Shown: positions 25,827 through 35,185 of the stretch, in pieces
Numbering within the stretch: the first letter of the stretch is position 1
Layout of the letters: every line of letters starts with the position of its first letter
Assembly (NCBI GenBank): GCA_030637515.1
Contig: DAOWGM010000155.1
Span: 44,633 to 108,632 of the forward strand
Origin: Bacteroidales bacterium
Lineage (GTDB): Bacteria; Bacteroidota; Bacteroidia; Bacteroidales; UBA12077
DNA length: 64,000 bases
Direction: 5' to 3'
Translations under genes and position numbers: made by a program
Notes under the pieces: model-generated
Database searches by the model: none
The model's input: the letters and a program-made list of their open reading frames with translations, nothing else
Told to the model about the DNA's origin: nothing

Positions 25827-26584
25827 TAAAACCAGGAACAACATTCGTTCTTTACATCGTTGTTTTAATCCAAGTTTATCTCTTTCTTCCTTGGAAAGGG
25901 ATATTTTTTATTATAATAAGCCTGCTATTTCTAATTTATTTAATTAGCTGCTCTGCAAATATTTGCTCTCAGGCATATATAAAAACTCTTTGCAAAGCAG
26001 ATACAAATCAAAAGAAAATAGCTATTACTTTTGATGATGGACCTGATCCAAAAATCACTCCGCAAGTACTCAGCATTCTTGATAAATACAATGCTAAAGC
26101 AACATTCTTCTGCATTGGAAAGCACATAGAAGATAATAAAGAACTATTAAAAGAGATTGATAAAAAAGGTCACATTATTGGTAATCATACTTGGTCGCAC
26201 GATCTATGGTTTGATTTATTCTCATATAAAAGAATGCAAGCGGATATTGAAAAAACAAATGGTCTGATATTTGAAATAATCAATAAAAAGGCAAAACTGT
26301 TTCGTCCACCTTATGGAGTTACGAATCCTGCTTTAAAAAGAGCTCTGAAAAGATTAAATTTTCAGACAATTGGATGGAGCATTCGTTCTTTAGATACTAT
26401 TAAAAGTACTGAAAAAACGCTGAAAAGAATAAAGAAAGGATTATCAACGGGCGATATTATTTTATTTCATGATAATCGAGAGCATATTGTTGATATTTTA
26501 GAATCATTTTTAGAATATGCAAAGAGCGAAAATTATGAGATTGTTACTCTTGATGAACTATTAAATATAAAAGCATATGAGTAA
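25823..26584 (+). CDS. NodB-type polysaccharide deacetylase family protein
   Basis: The 253-residue protein has two N-terminal membrane segments (residues 5-55) and then the NodB domain: TFDDGPDP (catalytic Asp and metal Asp), HTWSH (metal His pair), RPPYG and a late DIILFHDN. Metal-dependent removal of N-acetyl groups from a sugar or similar amide at the membrane is the family role. Such genes recur in flexirubin-type clusters, where the substrate is unknown. The start overlaps the CLF-like gene (ATGA). Confidence 0.85.
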   Translation: MIKPGTTFVLYIVVLIQVYLFLPWKGIFFIIISLLFLIYLISCSANICSQAYIKTLCKADTNQKKIAITFDDGPDPKITPQVLSILDKYNAKATFFCIGKHIEDNKELLKEIDKKGHIIGNHTWSHDLWFDLFSYKRMQADIEKTNGLIFEIINKKAKLFRPPYGVTNPALKRALKRLNFQTIGWSIRSLDTIKSTEKTLKRIKKGLSTGDIILFHDNREHIVDILESFLEYAKSENYEIVTLDELLNIKAYE

Positions 26585-26600
26585 AATATATAAAACGGAT

Positions 26601-26700
26601 TGTCATCCTGAGTTTATCGAAGGGTGGCAAGAAAGGTTTGGCAAAAAAAATAACAATGTTTATGCTTCGCATGAGAAAAGTTCGACAAGGCTCAACATGA
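26601..26700. repeat. MITE-like inverted repeat at the LolA-like gene start
   Basis: TCATCCTGAGTTTATCGAA on the left matches, inverted and imperfectly, TTCGACAAGGCTCAACATGA on the right, around a 60-base centre. The same ends occur at 33587-33646 and 39556-39638. The right end supplies the ATG of the LolA-like gene. Confidence 0.75.
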
Positions 26701-27350
26701 AAGTTATTTTTTTTAGCAAAATTTTATTAATGGTTATTTTCTTTTTTAGTGCTGGAATATTACATGCACAGGAAACCGGTTTTAAGCAAGTTCAGGATAT
26801 TACCAAAGCACAAACTGAATTAGCTAAACTATCAGAGAACACGCAATCAATTCAGAGTAAGTTTGTACAAGAAAAGCATTTAAGCTTTTTAACCGAAAAT
26901 ATTATATCTAAAGGAGAATTTTCTTTTAAAAGTCCAAATCAATTACGATGGGAATATTCAGAACCATTTGAATATATTATCGTTTTTAATGATAAAAATA
27001 TTTACATAAAAGATGAAGATAAGATTAGTACATTCGATACTGAATCAAATAAAATGTTCGCCGAAATAAATAACATGATGATTGGATCCATACAAGGAGA
27101 TTTATTTACTGATACGGAGCGGTTTTCAGTACAATATTTTGAAAGCTCTACGCAATACTTATTAGAGCTTGATCCTAAGTTGCCGGAAATGAAAAGCATG
27201 CTTAAAACCATTAAAATCTATATTGATAAATCGGATATCTCTGTTTCAAAAATTAAAATGATCGAAAGCTCCGATGATTATACCAGCATCGATTTCATAA
27301 ATAAAAAATTGAATCAGCCAATTGATAATGAGAAATTTAATCTCAAATAA
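26697..27350 (+). CDS. LolA-like outer-membrane lipoprotein carrier protein
   Basis: The mature domain (GEFSFKSPNQLRWEYSEPFEYIIVFNDKN) has the LolA half-barrel pattern, preceded by a signal peptide ending ILHAQ. The protein is 217 residues from ATG 26697. The longer track ORF adds 40 residues that translate a dispersed repeat and would bury the signal peptide, so I reject it. In aryl polyene clusters a LolA-like protein is thought to carry the lipid product across the periplasm. The start codon lies at the very edge of the repeat. Confidence 0.82.
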   Translation: MKVIFFSKILLMVIFFFSAGILHAQETGFKQVQDITKAQTELAKLSENTQSIQSKFVQEKHLSFLTENIISKGEFSFKSPNQLRWEYSEPFEYIIVFNDKNIYIKDEDKISTFDTESNKMFAEINNMMIGSIQGDLFTDTERFSVQYFESSTQYLLELDPKLPEMKSMLKTIKIYIDKSDISVSKIKMIESSDDYTSIDFINKKLNQPIDNEKFNLK

Positions 27351-28068
27351 AATCCACATCAATATAATTTCCCCTTGGAGAAGGGGATTAAGGGGATCGA
27401 TAAATAGCTTTCAAACAAATCCCCCTAACCCCCTTTTAATAAAAGGGGGAATATTATTATTGGCAATTGTGATTTTCATTTCCAGTTGTTCTGCTCCCTA
27501 TAAAAACTTAAATAAAATTGAGTATTCTCCCGATCACATAAAAAATATACCTTATGCTCTTCCCTTTTCTGAAAAAACCTTAATTTATAAAACTGACATC
27601 AGCTTTTATAAGAATGATATCAGTGGATTGTTAATCATTAAGAAAATGGATGAAAGCATTTATCGCATTGCTTTAACTACACAGTTTGGATTAAAGATTT
27701 TTGATTTTGAGCTGAATCATGGCATTCTCAATGTAAAATACTGTGTCGAATATTTAAATAAACAGCTTATCATAAATACCTTCCAGAATGATTTCAATTT
27801 GCTTTTAATGCAAAATAAATCAGAAGCTCAGTATTTGATCGATAATTCGATACAAAATCAAAAAATATGGCAATTTACATCAGGTAAATTAAACTATAAT
27901 TACATTCAAAACACTGATTCAGAAAAGATTGAAATCATTAATCTTAAAAAACGAAATTCTGAAAAAATATCTGTAGGTTTGCAAAATTACACTGATGATA
28001 TTCCCAGAAATATTACTTTGGAACATCATAATATTAAATTGAAAATGAATTTAAAATTGATACAATAA
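27322..28068 (+). CDS. Cluster lipoprotein with a repeat-derived N-terminus
   Basis: The 248-residue ORF has a hydrophobic segment (GGILLLAIVIFISSC) ending in a lipobox Cys at about residue 56. A beta-rich domain of unknown family follows. The first 45 residues (for example NPPNPLLIKGG) are the translation of a C/G-rich dispersed repeat at 27369-27450. The true start is uncertain: ATG 27322 or 27328, both inside the LolA-like gene, read through the repeat. Otherwise only a TTG just before the hydrophobic core exists. It probably acts with the LolA-like carrier at the outer membrane. Confidence 0.6.
   Translation: MIMRNLISNKIHINIISPWRRGLRGSINSFQTNPPNPLLIKGGILLLAIVIFISSCSAPYKNLNKIEYSPDHIKNIPYALPFSEKTLIYKTDISFYKNDISGLLIIKKMDESIYRIALTTQFGLKIFDFELNHGILNVKYCVEYLNKQLIINTFQNDFNLLLMQNKSEAQYLIDNSIQNQKIWQFTSGKLNYNYIQNTDSEKIEIINLKKRNSEKISVGLQNYTDDIPRNITLEHHNIKLKMNLKLIQ
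27369..27450. repeat. C/G-run palindromic dispersed repeat within a lipoprotein gene
   Basis: TTCCCCTTGGAGAAGGGGATTAAGGGGAT on the left faces AAATCCCCCTAACCCCC with TTTTAATAAAAGGGGGA on the right, giving nested inverted repeats. This element is common in Bacteroidota intergenic DNA. Here it is read as protein (PPNPLLIKGG). Confidence 0.7.
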
Positions 28069-28072
28069 GACC

Positions 28073-28447
28073 ATGCTTTTAAAAAATTTCTATACCATAG
28101 TTGAATTAGATTATAGCGATAAGGAAAATGTAAAAGCAATTATCGACTTAAATAAAGAACATGAGGTTTATGAAGGTCACTTCCCAGGGAATCCTGTAGT
28201 TCCAGGAGTTTGCCTTACTCAATTAATCAAGGAAGTAATGGAAAACGTCGAAGGCATGGATCTTAGTTTAGTTTATGCAAGTAATATTAAATTTATGGCT
28301 GTTGTTAATCCTGAAATTAATAGCCGACTTCAAATTGATCTTAAAGTTAAATATGATACTGAGCAAAACATTATAAAAGTTGATAGTATTACACATTTTA
28401 ACGATCAGGTTTTTTACAAATTTAAGGGTAACTTTAAGGCAAAATAA
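28073..28447 (+). CDS. Hotdog-fold dehydratase, FabZ/ApeI-like
   Basis: The 124-residue protein has EGHFPGNPVVPGV, the FabZ loop with the catalytic His (36). The helix position of the catalytic Glu carries Gln (CLTQLIKEV, residue 50). It is shorter than FabZ at the N-terminus, as in ApeI-like proteins. It probably pairs with the Glu-bearing dehydratase at 16891-17337 to form the polyene double bonds. It lies four bases after the lipoprotein stop. Confidence 0.78.
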   Translation: MLLKNFYTIVELDYSDKENVKAIIDLNKEHEVYEGHFPGNPVVPGVCLTQLIKEVMENVEGMDLSLVYASNIKFMAVVNPEINSRLQIDLKVKYDTEQNIIKVDSITHFNDQVFYKFKGNFKAK

Positions 28448-28459
28448 ATAACCGGAAAA

Positions 28460-29674
28460 ATGGCTGCGGATAAATACAAAGAATTATTCAGGGAGAAAAA
28501 GTGTTGTGTAATTATTCCAACTTATAATAATCATCAAACCATTGAGCAGGTTATTAATGATGTATTAGAATACACCGATCAAGTTGTTGTAGTTAACGAC
28601 GGATCAACAGATAATACAACTGAAATACTTAGGAAATTCACTCAGATTGATATTGTTAGCTATGCAAAGAATAAAGGAAAAGGGTACGCTCTAAGACAAG
28701 GATTCAAGTTCGCATGGTCAAAAGATTATCAATATGCCATTACAATTGACTCTGACGGTCAACACTTTGCCACAGATTTGCCAAACTTTGTTGAAGCGAT
28801 TGAAAAGAATCCTAATGCGATAATTATTGGAAATCGAAATATGGAGCAGGAAGGGATTCCCGGAAAGAGTAGTTTCGGAAATCGTTTTTCCAATTTTTGG
28901 TTTAAGTTCGAGACAGGGATAAAAATGCCCGACACGCAATCTGGTTATAGGTTATATCCACTCAAGCCACTAAGTAAAATGTTCTTTTTTACTCGTAAAT
29001 ATGAGTTTGAAATTGAAGTAATAGTTCGTGCTGCATGGAAAGGTGTTGATGTTACAGATGTTCCAATTCAAATATATTATGCGCCCATTGAAACTCGTGT
29101 TTCTCATTTCAGACCATTTCGTGATTTCTCAAGAGTAAGTATTCTAAACACAATTCTGGTTATTTATGCTTTGCTTATTGTAAAGCCATTTGAGTTTATA
29201 CGCAAACTGAATAAAAAAAATATTCAGGCATTTTTTCGCGATCAGATTCTTCAAAACAAAGAACCCAATATTAAAATCACTTTAGCAGTAATGCTTGGTT
29301 TATTTATGGGAGTTGCTCCTGTGTGGGGTTATCAGATGCTAATTGCATTTGCTTTGGCTCATCTTTTAAAACTGAATAAAATTATTGTTTTGGTAACTTC
29401 AAATATTAGTATTCCTCCAATGATTCCTGTTATCATATTTGCCAGTTTCAGAATTGGCGGATTATTTATTGAATCAAATAGGCTTAATGTAATATTTGAC
29501 AGAGGATTAAGTCTTGATTTAATTAAAGACAATATAGTTCAATACCTTGTAGGAAGCCTTGTATTTGGTATTATTTTAGCTGTTGTATTTGGTATTATAA
29601 CGTATATTCTACTTCTGATTTTCAGAAAAAAACCTGTACTTCAGAAAGAATTTGCAAAATCTTATCAGGATTAA
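28460..29674 (+). CDS. Family 2 glycosyltransferase with C-terminal DUF2062 membrane domain
   Basis: The 404-residue protein has a GT2 domain (IIPTYNNHQTIEQVI, VVNDGSTDNT, TIDSDGQH as the DxD-like motif) over residues 15-230. A DUF2062-type domain with several membrane helices (about 270-390, GLFMGVAPVWGYQ) follows. It resembles dolichol-phosphate-mannose-synthase-like enzymes and could add a sugar or act on a polyprenyl carrier. This fusion recurs in flexirubin-type clusters. It is adjacent to the MMPL fusion gene. Confidence 0.85.
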   Translation: MAADKYKELFREKKCCVIIPTYNNHQTIEQVINDVLEYTDQVVVVNDGSTDNTTEILRKFTQIDIVSYAKNKGKGYALRQGFKFAWSKDYQYAITIDSDGQHFATDLPNFVEAIEKNPNAIIIGNRNMEQEGIPGKSSFGNRFSNFWFKFETGIKMPDTQSGYRLYPLKPLSKMFFFTRKYEFEIEVIVRAAWKGVDVTDVPIQIYYAPIETRVSHFRPFRDFSRVSILNTILVIYALLIVKPFEFIRKLNKKNIQAFFRDQILQNKEPNIKITLAVMLGLFMGVAPVWGYQMLIAFALAHLLKLNKIIVLVTSNISIPPMIPVIIFASFRIGGLFIESNRLNVIFDRGLSLDLIKDNIVQYLVGSLVFGIILAVVFGIITYILLLIFRKKPVLQKEFAKSYQD

Positions 29675-29685
29675 TCTAAAAAAGA

Positions 29686-32600
29686 ATGTCTAATTTATTT
29701 AATGCTCTATACGAACTCTTTCAAAAATTTAGAATCTCATTCATATTTCTGATCCTGATTATTTTTGGATCTTCAGCATACCTTGTTACAAAAATCAAGT
29801 TCGAAGAAGATATTACCAGAATGCTTCCTTCGGATGAGAATATTCAGAGAATAAGTATGGTTTCACAGAATATCAACTTTATGGATAAGTTGATAATAAA
29901 CATTGCTTTAAGCGATACTACTCTGAATTCTGATCCACAAAAATTAATTGATTTTGCCGATCAGTTAAATGCTAAAATTTCGATTTATCAACCAGAATTA
30001 ATTAAAGATATAAACTATCAGGTTTCAGATAAAATCATGTACGATGTATATGATACTTTCTTTGAAAATTTGCCTGTATTTCTTGAAGATAAGGATTACA
30101 AAAGAATTGATAGTTTAATTCTACAATCTGCAGTTGAAAGCTCTGTAAGAAACAATTTCAAAACGCTTATTTCTCCCGCAAGTATGGTAATGAAGCAGTT
30201 CATTATGAAAGATCCGCTTCACTTTACTCCTATTATATTAGATAAGTTGAATACTTTTCAAATTGGCGATAATTATGAAATTTATAATAGCAGGATCTTT
30301 ACTAAGGATAAAAAGAACCTGAGCATTTTTATTACATCAGCATTCCCATCAGGAGAAACTCAGAAAAACGGAAAACTAATTGAAATTCTTGATCAAACCA
30401 TTGATAGCCTCGAAATACAGTTTAATCAGGAAATAAACGCACAATATTATGGTGCTGCTGCAGTAGCTGTTGGAAATGCAAATCGCATTAAAAAAGACAT
30501 AAAACTTACAGTTACCATTGCATTAATTGTGCTTTTGGTATTTATGAGTTTGTTTTTCAGGAAGAAAAGCATTTTTCTTATTCTATTTCTTCCTGCAATT
30601 TTTGGAGGGAGCTTATCTCTCGCAATTCTTTATTTGATAAAGGGTTCCATTTCAGCAATATCGCTGGGAATAGGATCTGTACTTCTTGGAATTACGGTTG
30701 ATTATTCTTTACACCTATTCACACATTACCGAAGTGTAGGCGATGTAAAGAAAGTAATGAAAGATATTGCAACTCCTGTCTTAATGAGCACCTTAACAAC
30801 AGCTTCTGCATTCTTATGTTTGCTATTTGTTAGCTCAAAAGCATTGCAAGATTTAGGAATGTTTGCAGCAATTAGTGTAGTTGTGGCTGCTCTTTTTTCA
30901 TTAATTGTGCTTCCTCACTTTCTTAAGAAAAGAGATTTTGATAAAGCTCAAAAAGACAACAGGAAATCAATCATCGAAAAAATCACATCTTACCCTTACG
31001 AAAAAAATAAATATTTAATTCTTGGAATTGTAGCATTTACAATTGTTTCCATGTTTTTCTCTGGAAAAACGTCATTTGATGGTGATATGGATAAAATGAG
31101 CTATTTGTCCGAAGATTTAAAAGCAGCTGAAAATAATCTGAATAAAATAGCTAATGTCACACTTAAATCAGTTTATCTTATAAGTACTGGAGATAATCTG
31201 CAAGAGGCATTAATGAATAACGAAAAAGCTATTCCTGAGCTTGAGAAGTTAAAGCAAGAAAACATCATTAATCAATATACTTCGGTAAGTAAAATTCTAA
31301 TTTCAGATTCACTTCAAGAAGAAAGAATCAAGAAGTGGAATTCTTTCTGGACTACCGAAAAAGTAAATAAATTGAAATTAAATCTTCAGAATGTAGGAGG
31401 AAAGTATAAGTTCAAGCCAGAAGCTTTTTCATCGTTTTATCAGTTATTAGAAAAAGACTTTGAGACTATCAATCAAGAAGACTTAGGTGAATTAAGAAAA
31501 ATGTTTTTAAATGAATATATAACCGAACATGATGATATCACTACAGTTGTGAGCATATTAAAAGCAGATGAGAAAAATAAACCAATCATATACGAATCAT
31601 TTAAAAATAATGAAAGCTTAGTTGTTTTTGATAAGAAATATATGACCGATAATTTGGTGCGTGTTCTGAAAGATGATTTCAATTTACTAGTAAAACTTTC
31701 GTTGGGAATTGTTTTCTTAATCCTGCTGTTATCATTTGGAAGAATTGAATTAGCATTATTAACTTTTATTCCTATGGCTATTTCGTGGATTTGGACTTTA
31801 GGTTTAATGGGAATATTCGGAATAAAGTTCACAATCTTTAACATCATTATTTCGACTTTCATATTTGGATTAGGAATCGATTACTCGATTTTCATTATGC
31901 GAGGAATGCTTCAAGAATATAAATACGGAGTTAAACATCTTAACTCTTATAAAACATCCATCTTACTATCAGCAGTAACAACAATAACCGGAATCGGAGT
32001 TTTAATTTTCGCTCAACATCCTGCCTTGAAATCAATGGCACTGTTAACAATTATAGGAATACTTTCAGTGATTATTATTTCGTATACAATAGAACCTGCA
32101 TTATTTAAGCTGTTTATTTTAAATCGCAAGAAAAAAGGGAAAATTGCTTTTTCATTTCAAGAGTTAATAAACTCAATTATTGCATGGAGTATATTTGTTT
32201 TAGGATCAGTAGTGAATTCAATTATAGGAATAATTATTTTTAAAGTATTTCGCTTAAAAAATGCTCGGGTAAAACTCTTCTATAATTACCTGATTAATTA
32301 TACCACAAAGGCATTATATCATGTAATGTTTAATATTAAGAAAAGATATATAAATCCAAATAATGAAGATTTCAAAAAACCATCTGTAATTATTTGTAAT
32401 CACCAGTCGCACTTAGATTTAATCTATAATTTATCGATGCATCCAAAACTCATTATTCTCACAAATGATTGGGTTCAGAATAGTAAAATATATGGAAGCG
32501 TTGTTCAAATGGCTGAATTCTTTTCGGTTACAGAAGGATACGAAGCATTATTACCTAAACTTCAAGAGAAAGTTAACAATGGATATTCAATTTTAGTTTA

Positions 32601-33549
32601 TCCGGAAGGAACACGATCCGTTAATTATAAAATGAAACGTTTTCATAAAGGTGCTTTTTATATTGCCGAAAAACTAAATTTAGATATATTACCAATTATA
32701 TTGCATAGTACAGGTTACTGCATAACAAAAGGTGATGATTTACTTGTAAAAAACACGACTGTTACGGTTCGTTTTTTGGATCGAATTACTCCTAAAAATA
32801 ATGATTATGGAGAAAATTACTCTGAACGTGCTAAGAAAATCGGGCGATATTTCAGGGAAGAATATAATCAAATGAGAATAGACTTGGAAGGTCCAAAATA
32901 TTACCGAAGTCAACTTCTAAAGAATTATTTATATAAAGGACCAGTTTTAGAATGGTACCTGAAAGTAAAACTCAGACTGGAAAAAAACTACGAATTATTT
33001 AATTCGCTGGTTCCTCGAGAAGGAAAAATATATGATATTGGATGTGGTTACGGTTATCTTTCCTATATGCTTCATTTCGTTTCTGAAGATAGAATAGTTA
33101 CCGGAATAGATCACGACTCAGAAAAAATATTGGTTGCAAATAACTGTCCATCGAAGAATGAAAAGATAAATTTTGAAAGTGCTGATATCACAAAATACAA
33201 TTTTGAACCTGCCGATGTTTTCTTATTAAGTGATGTACTACATTATATACCAAAAGTAGATCAGGAAAAAGTAATTTCAAACTGTATTAATAATCTGAAT
33301 GATAATGGAATGATTATTATTCGTGATGCTAATACAAAACTGAAAGAAAGACATAAAGGAACTCGTTTTACAGAGATATTCTCGACTAAAATATTTGGTT
33401 TTAATAAAACCATAAGTAAATCAAAAGAACTATATTTTGTATCTTCAGATGATATTTTCGAGATATTTAAAAAGCACAATATGCAAGTTGAAATTGTTGA
33501 TCAAACAAAATTGACTTCTAATGTGGTTTATATAATTAAGAAGAAATAA
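29686..33549 (+). CDS. Three-domain fusion: MMPL exporter, PlsC acyltransferase, methyltransferase
   Basis: The 1287-residue protein begins with a MMPL/RND transporter (about 1-820) with two sets of membrane helices and two periplasmic loops. The first loop carries EEDITRMLPSDE. A PlsC-like domain follows with NHQSHLD (about 905) and PEGTRS (about 973). A class I SAM methyltransferase domain (about 1100-1287) has DIGCGYGYLSYML (about 1117) and a LLSDVLHYIP motif IV. One chain can thus acylate, methylate and move the product. The frame is uninterrupted through all three parts. Related MMPL proteins occur in aryl polyene clusters, usually with fewer domains as far as I know. Confidence 0.9.
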   Translation: MSNLFNALYELFQKFRISFIFLILIIFGSSAYLVTKIKFEEDITRMLPSDENIQRISMVSQNINFMDKLIINIALSDTTLNSDPQKLIDFADQLNAKISIYQPELIKDINYQVSDKIMYDVYDTFFENLPVFLEDKDYKRIDSLILQSAVESSVRNNFKTLISPASMVMKQFIMKDPLHFTPIILDKLNTFQIGDNYEIYNSRIFTKDKKNLSIFITSAFPSGETQKNGKLIEILDQTIDSLEIQFNQEINAQYYGAAAVAVGNANRIKKDIKLTVTIALIVLLVFMSLFFRKKSIFLILFLPAIFGGSLSLAILYLIKGSISAISLGIGSVLLGITVDYSLHLFTHYRSVGDVKKVMKDIATPVLMSTLTTASAFLCLLFVSSKALQDLGMFAAISVVVAALFSLIVLPHFLKKRDFDKAQKDNRKSIIEKITSYPYEKNKYLILGIVAFTIVSMFFSGKTSFDGDMDKMSYLSEDLKAAENNLNKIANVTLKSVYLISTGDNLQEALMNNEKAIPELEKLKQENIINQYTSVSKILISDSLQEERIKKWNSFWTTEKVNKLKLNLQNVGGKYKFKPEAFSSFYQLLEKDFETINQEDLGELRKMFLNEYITEHDDITTVVSILKADEKNKPIIYESFKNNESLVVFDKKYMTDNLVRVLKDDFNLLVKLSLGIVFLILLLSFGRIELALLTFIPMAISWIWTLGLMGIFGIKFTIFNIIISTFIFGLGIDYSIFIMRGMLQEYKYGVKHLNSYKTSILLSAVTTITGIGVLIFAQHPALKSMALLTIIGILSVIIISYTIEPALFKLFILNRKKKGKIAFSFQELINSIIAWSIFVLGSVVNSIIGIIIFKVFRLKNARVKLFYNYLINYTTKALYHVMFNIKKRYINPNNEDFKKPSVIICNHQSHLDLIYNLSMHPKLIILTNDWVQNSKIYGSVVQMAEFFSVTEGYEALLPKLQEKVNNGYSILVYPEGTRSVNYKMKRFHKGAFYIAEKLNLDILPIILHSTGYCITKGDDLLVKNTTVTVRFLDRITPKNNDYGENYSERAKKIGRYFREEYNQMRIDLEGPKYYRSQLLKNYLYKGPVLEWYLKVKLRLEKNYELFNSLVPREGKIYDIGCGYGYLSYMLHFVSEDRIVTGIDHDSEKILVANNCPSKNEKINFESADITKYNFEPADVFLLSDVLHYIPKVDQEKVISNCINNLNDNGMIIIRDANTKLKERHKGTRFTEIFSTKIFGFNKTISKSKELYFVSSDDIFEIFKKHNMQVEIVDQTKLTSNVVYIIKKK

Positions 33550-33586
33550 ATAAAGTGTTAAGTAATATTGGAATAGTTGTTTATCT

Positions 33587-33646
33587 TTCGACAAGCTCAA
33601 GATGACAACTAACCTAAATTAGGGCTGTCACACTGAGCCTGTCGAA
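33587..33646. repeat. MITE-like inverted repeat between MMPL fusion and CrtI-like gene
   Basis: TTCGACAAGCTCAAGATGACA faces TGTCACACTGAGCCTGTCGAA across about 18 bases. It is the same family as 26601-26700 and 39556-39638. Confidence 0.8.
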
Positions 33647-33694
33647 GTGTGTTTTATGCTTCTATAAATTTATAAATTAAGTACCGGTTTAAAA

Positions 33695-35185
33695 ATGCCA
33701 AAATACGATGTAGTCATAATAGGAAGTGGATTAGGCGGTTTGCTGTGTGGTAATATCCTTAGCAAGGAAGGAATGAATGTTTGTATTTTGGAAAAGCAAA
33801 ATCAGTTTGGGGGGAACTTGCAAACCTTTAAGCGTGATGGAAAAACTTTTGATACAGGGATTCATTATGTTGGTGGATTAGGCAAAGGCCAAAATCTACA
33901 TCAGTATCTTAAATATGTCGGAATTATTGATGATCTAAAAATTCAACAATTAGATCAGAACGCTTTTGATAAAATAAATTTCGAAGGAAAAACATATTCA
34001 TATGCCCAAGGCTTCGACAATTTTATAGATACTCTTGCTACTGATTTTCCAAATGAAAGAGAAGCACTAAAAGAATACGTAAAGAAAATAAAGGAAATAT
34101 GTAATGAATTCCCATTGTTTAATATTAGACCAAATTTGGGATTAGATAATGAAGAAATGTATTTTGAAGAAAGCGTTGGTAGTTTTCTTCAATCAATTAC
34201 AAAAAATAAAACTTTGCAAAATGTTTTAGCTGGAAACAATATGCTCTATGCAGGAGATCCTTTTAAAACACCTGTTGCCCTACATGCTTTAATTACATAT
34301 TCATTAATTGAAGGCGCTTATCGTTTTGAAAATGGGAGTCAACAATTTGCTGATTTACTTATAGAAACCATTCAGAATAATGGTGGAACATTAATGAATA
34401 ATAGCGAAGTCCAAGAACTAAAAGTAACCGACAGAAAAATTGAATCTGCAGTTTTGAGTAATGGAAAAATAATTGAAGCAGATAACTTTATTTCAGCTAT
34501 CCATCCATCCGTTACGCTTGATATGACAGACACAAAGTTGTTACGTAAATCATATCGTTCCAGAATCAATGACCTGGAAGAAACCATTTCTGTATTTACT
34601 GTTTATATCTCGCTAAAACCAGATAGTTTTCCGTATTTAAATCATAATTACTATCATTTTAACGAAGATAATGTTTGGAGCATTCCAAATTATAATCTTG
34701 AGAAATGGCCACAAGAATATTTGTTTTTCACATTACCTAAAGCTAACTCAACAAAATATGCTGAAACAGCAACTGTAATAACTTATATGAAGTACGATGA
34801 AGTTAAGCAATGGGAAAATTCACAAGTTGGTAATCGAGGTAAAGATTATGAAGAATTTAAAAGACAAAAGGCTGAAATATTGATTGATCAAGTTGAAAAA
34901 CAATACCCAGGCTTTAAAGCAAGTATAAATAATTATTACACCTCCTCTCCTCTTACAATGAAAAATTATACAGGAACTAAAAACGGTTCCATGTATGGAA
35001 TAGTACACGACAGTAATGATGCATTAAGAACACGAATATCACCAAAAACAAAAATCCCTAATTTATTGTTAAGTGGACAGAATGTTAATATTCATGGTGT
35101 TTTAGGAGTGACAATTGGTTCCGTTCTAACATGCACTGAATTACTTGGAATGGAATATTTATTAGAAAAAATTAAAAATGCATAG
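33695..35185 (+). CDS. CrtI/phytoene-desaturase-like FAD oxidoreductase
   Basis: The 496-residue flavoprotein has the N-terminal dinucleotide-binding motif VVIIGSGLGGLLCGNIL and FGGNLQTFKRDGKTFDTGIHY, typical of CrtI/CrtN-like enzymes and carotene isomerases. The C-terminal FAD segment LLLSGQNVNIHGVLG is present. It could oxidise, desaturate or isomerise the polyene. It overlaps the C45 gene by eight bases, implying coupled translation. Confidence 0.88.
   Translation: MPKYDVVIIGSGLGGLLCGNILSKEGMNVCILEKQNQFGGNLQTFKRDGKTFDTGIHYVGGLGKGQNLHQYLKYVGIIDDLKIQQLDQNAFDKINFEGKTYSYAQGFDNFIDTLATDFPNEREALKEYVKKIKEICNEFPLFNIRPNLGLDNEEMYFEESVGSFLQSITKNKTLQNVLAGNNMLYAGDPFKTPVALHALITYSLIEGAYRFENGSQQFADLLIETIQNNGGTLMNNSEVQELKVTDRKIESAVLSNGKIIEADNFISAIHPSVTLDMTDTKLLRKSYRSRINDLEETISVFTVYISLKPDSFPYLNHNYYHFNEDNVWSIPNYNLEKWPQEYLFFTLPKANSTKYAETATVITYMKYDEVKQWENSQVGNRGKDYEEFKRQKAEILIDQVEKQYPGFKASINNYYTSSPLTMKNYTGTKNGSMYGIVHDSNDALRTRISPKTKIPNLLLSGQNVNIHGVLGVTIGSVLTCTELLGMEYLLEKIKNA

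Noticed and set aside
26577-26696. N-terminal 40 residues of the track's LolA-like ORF
   Set aside because: They translate a dispersed inverted repeat and would place a long polar stretch before the signal peptide; ATG 26697 gives a normal signal peptide.
31473-31862. 129-residue minus-strand ORF
   Set aside because: It is antisense to the MMPL domain of the fusion gene; membrane-helix coding on one strand often leaves the other open.
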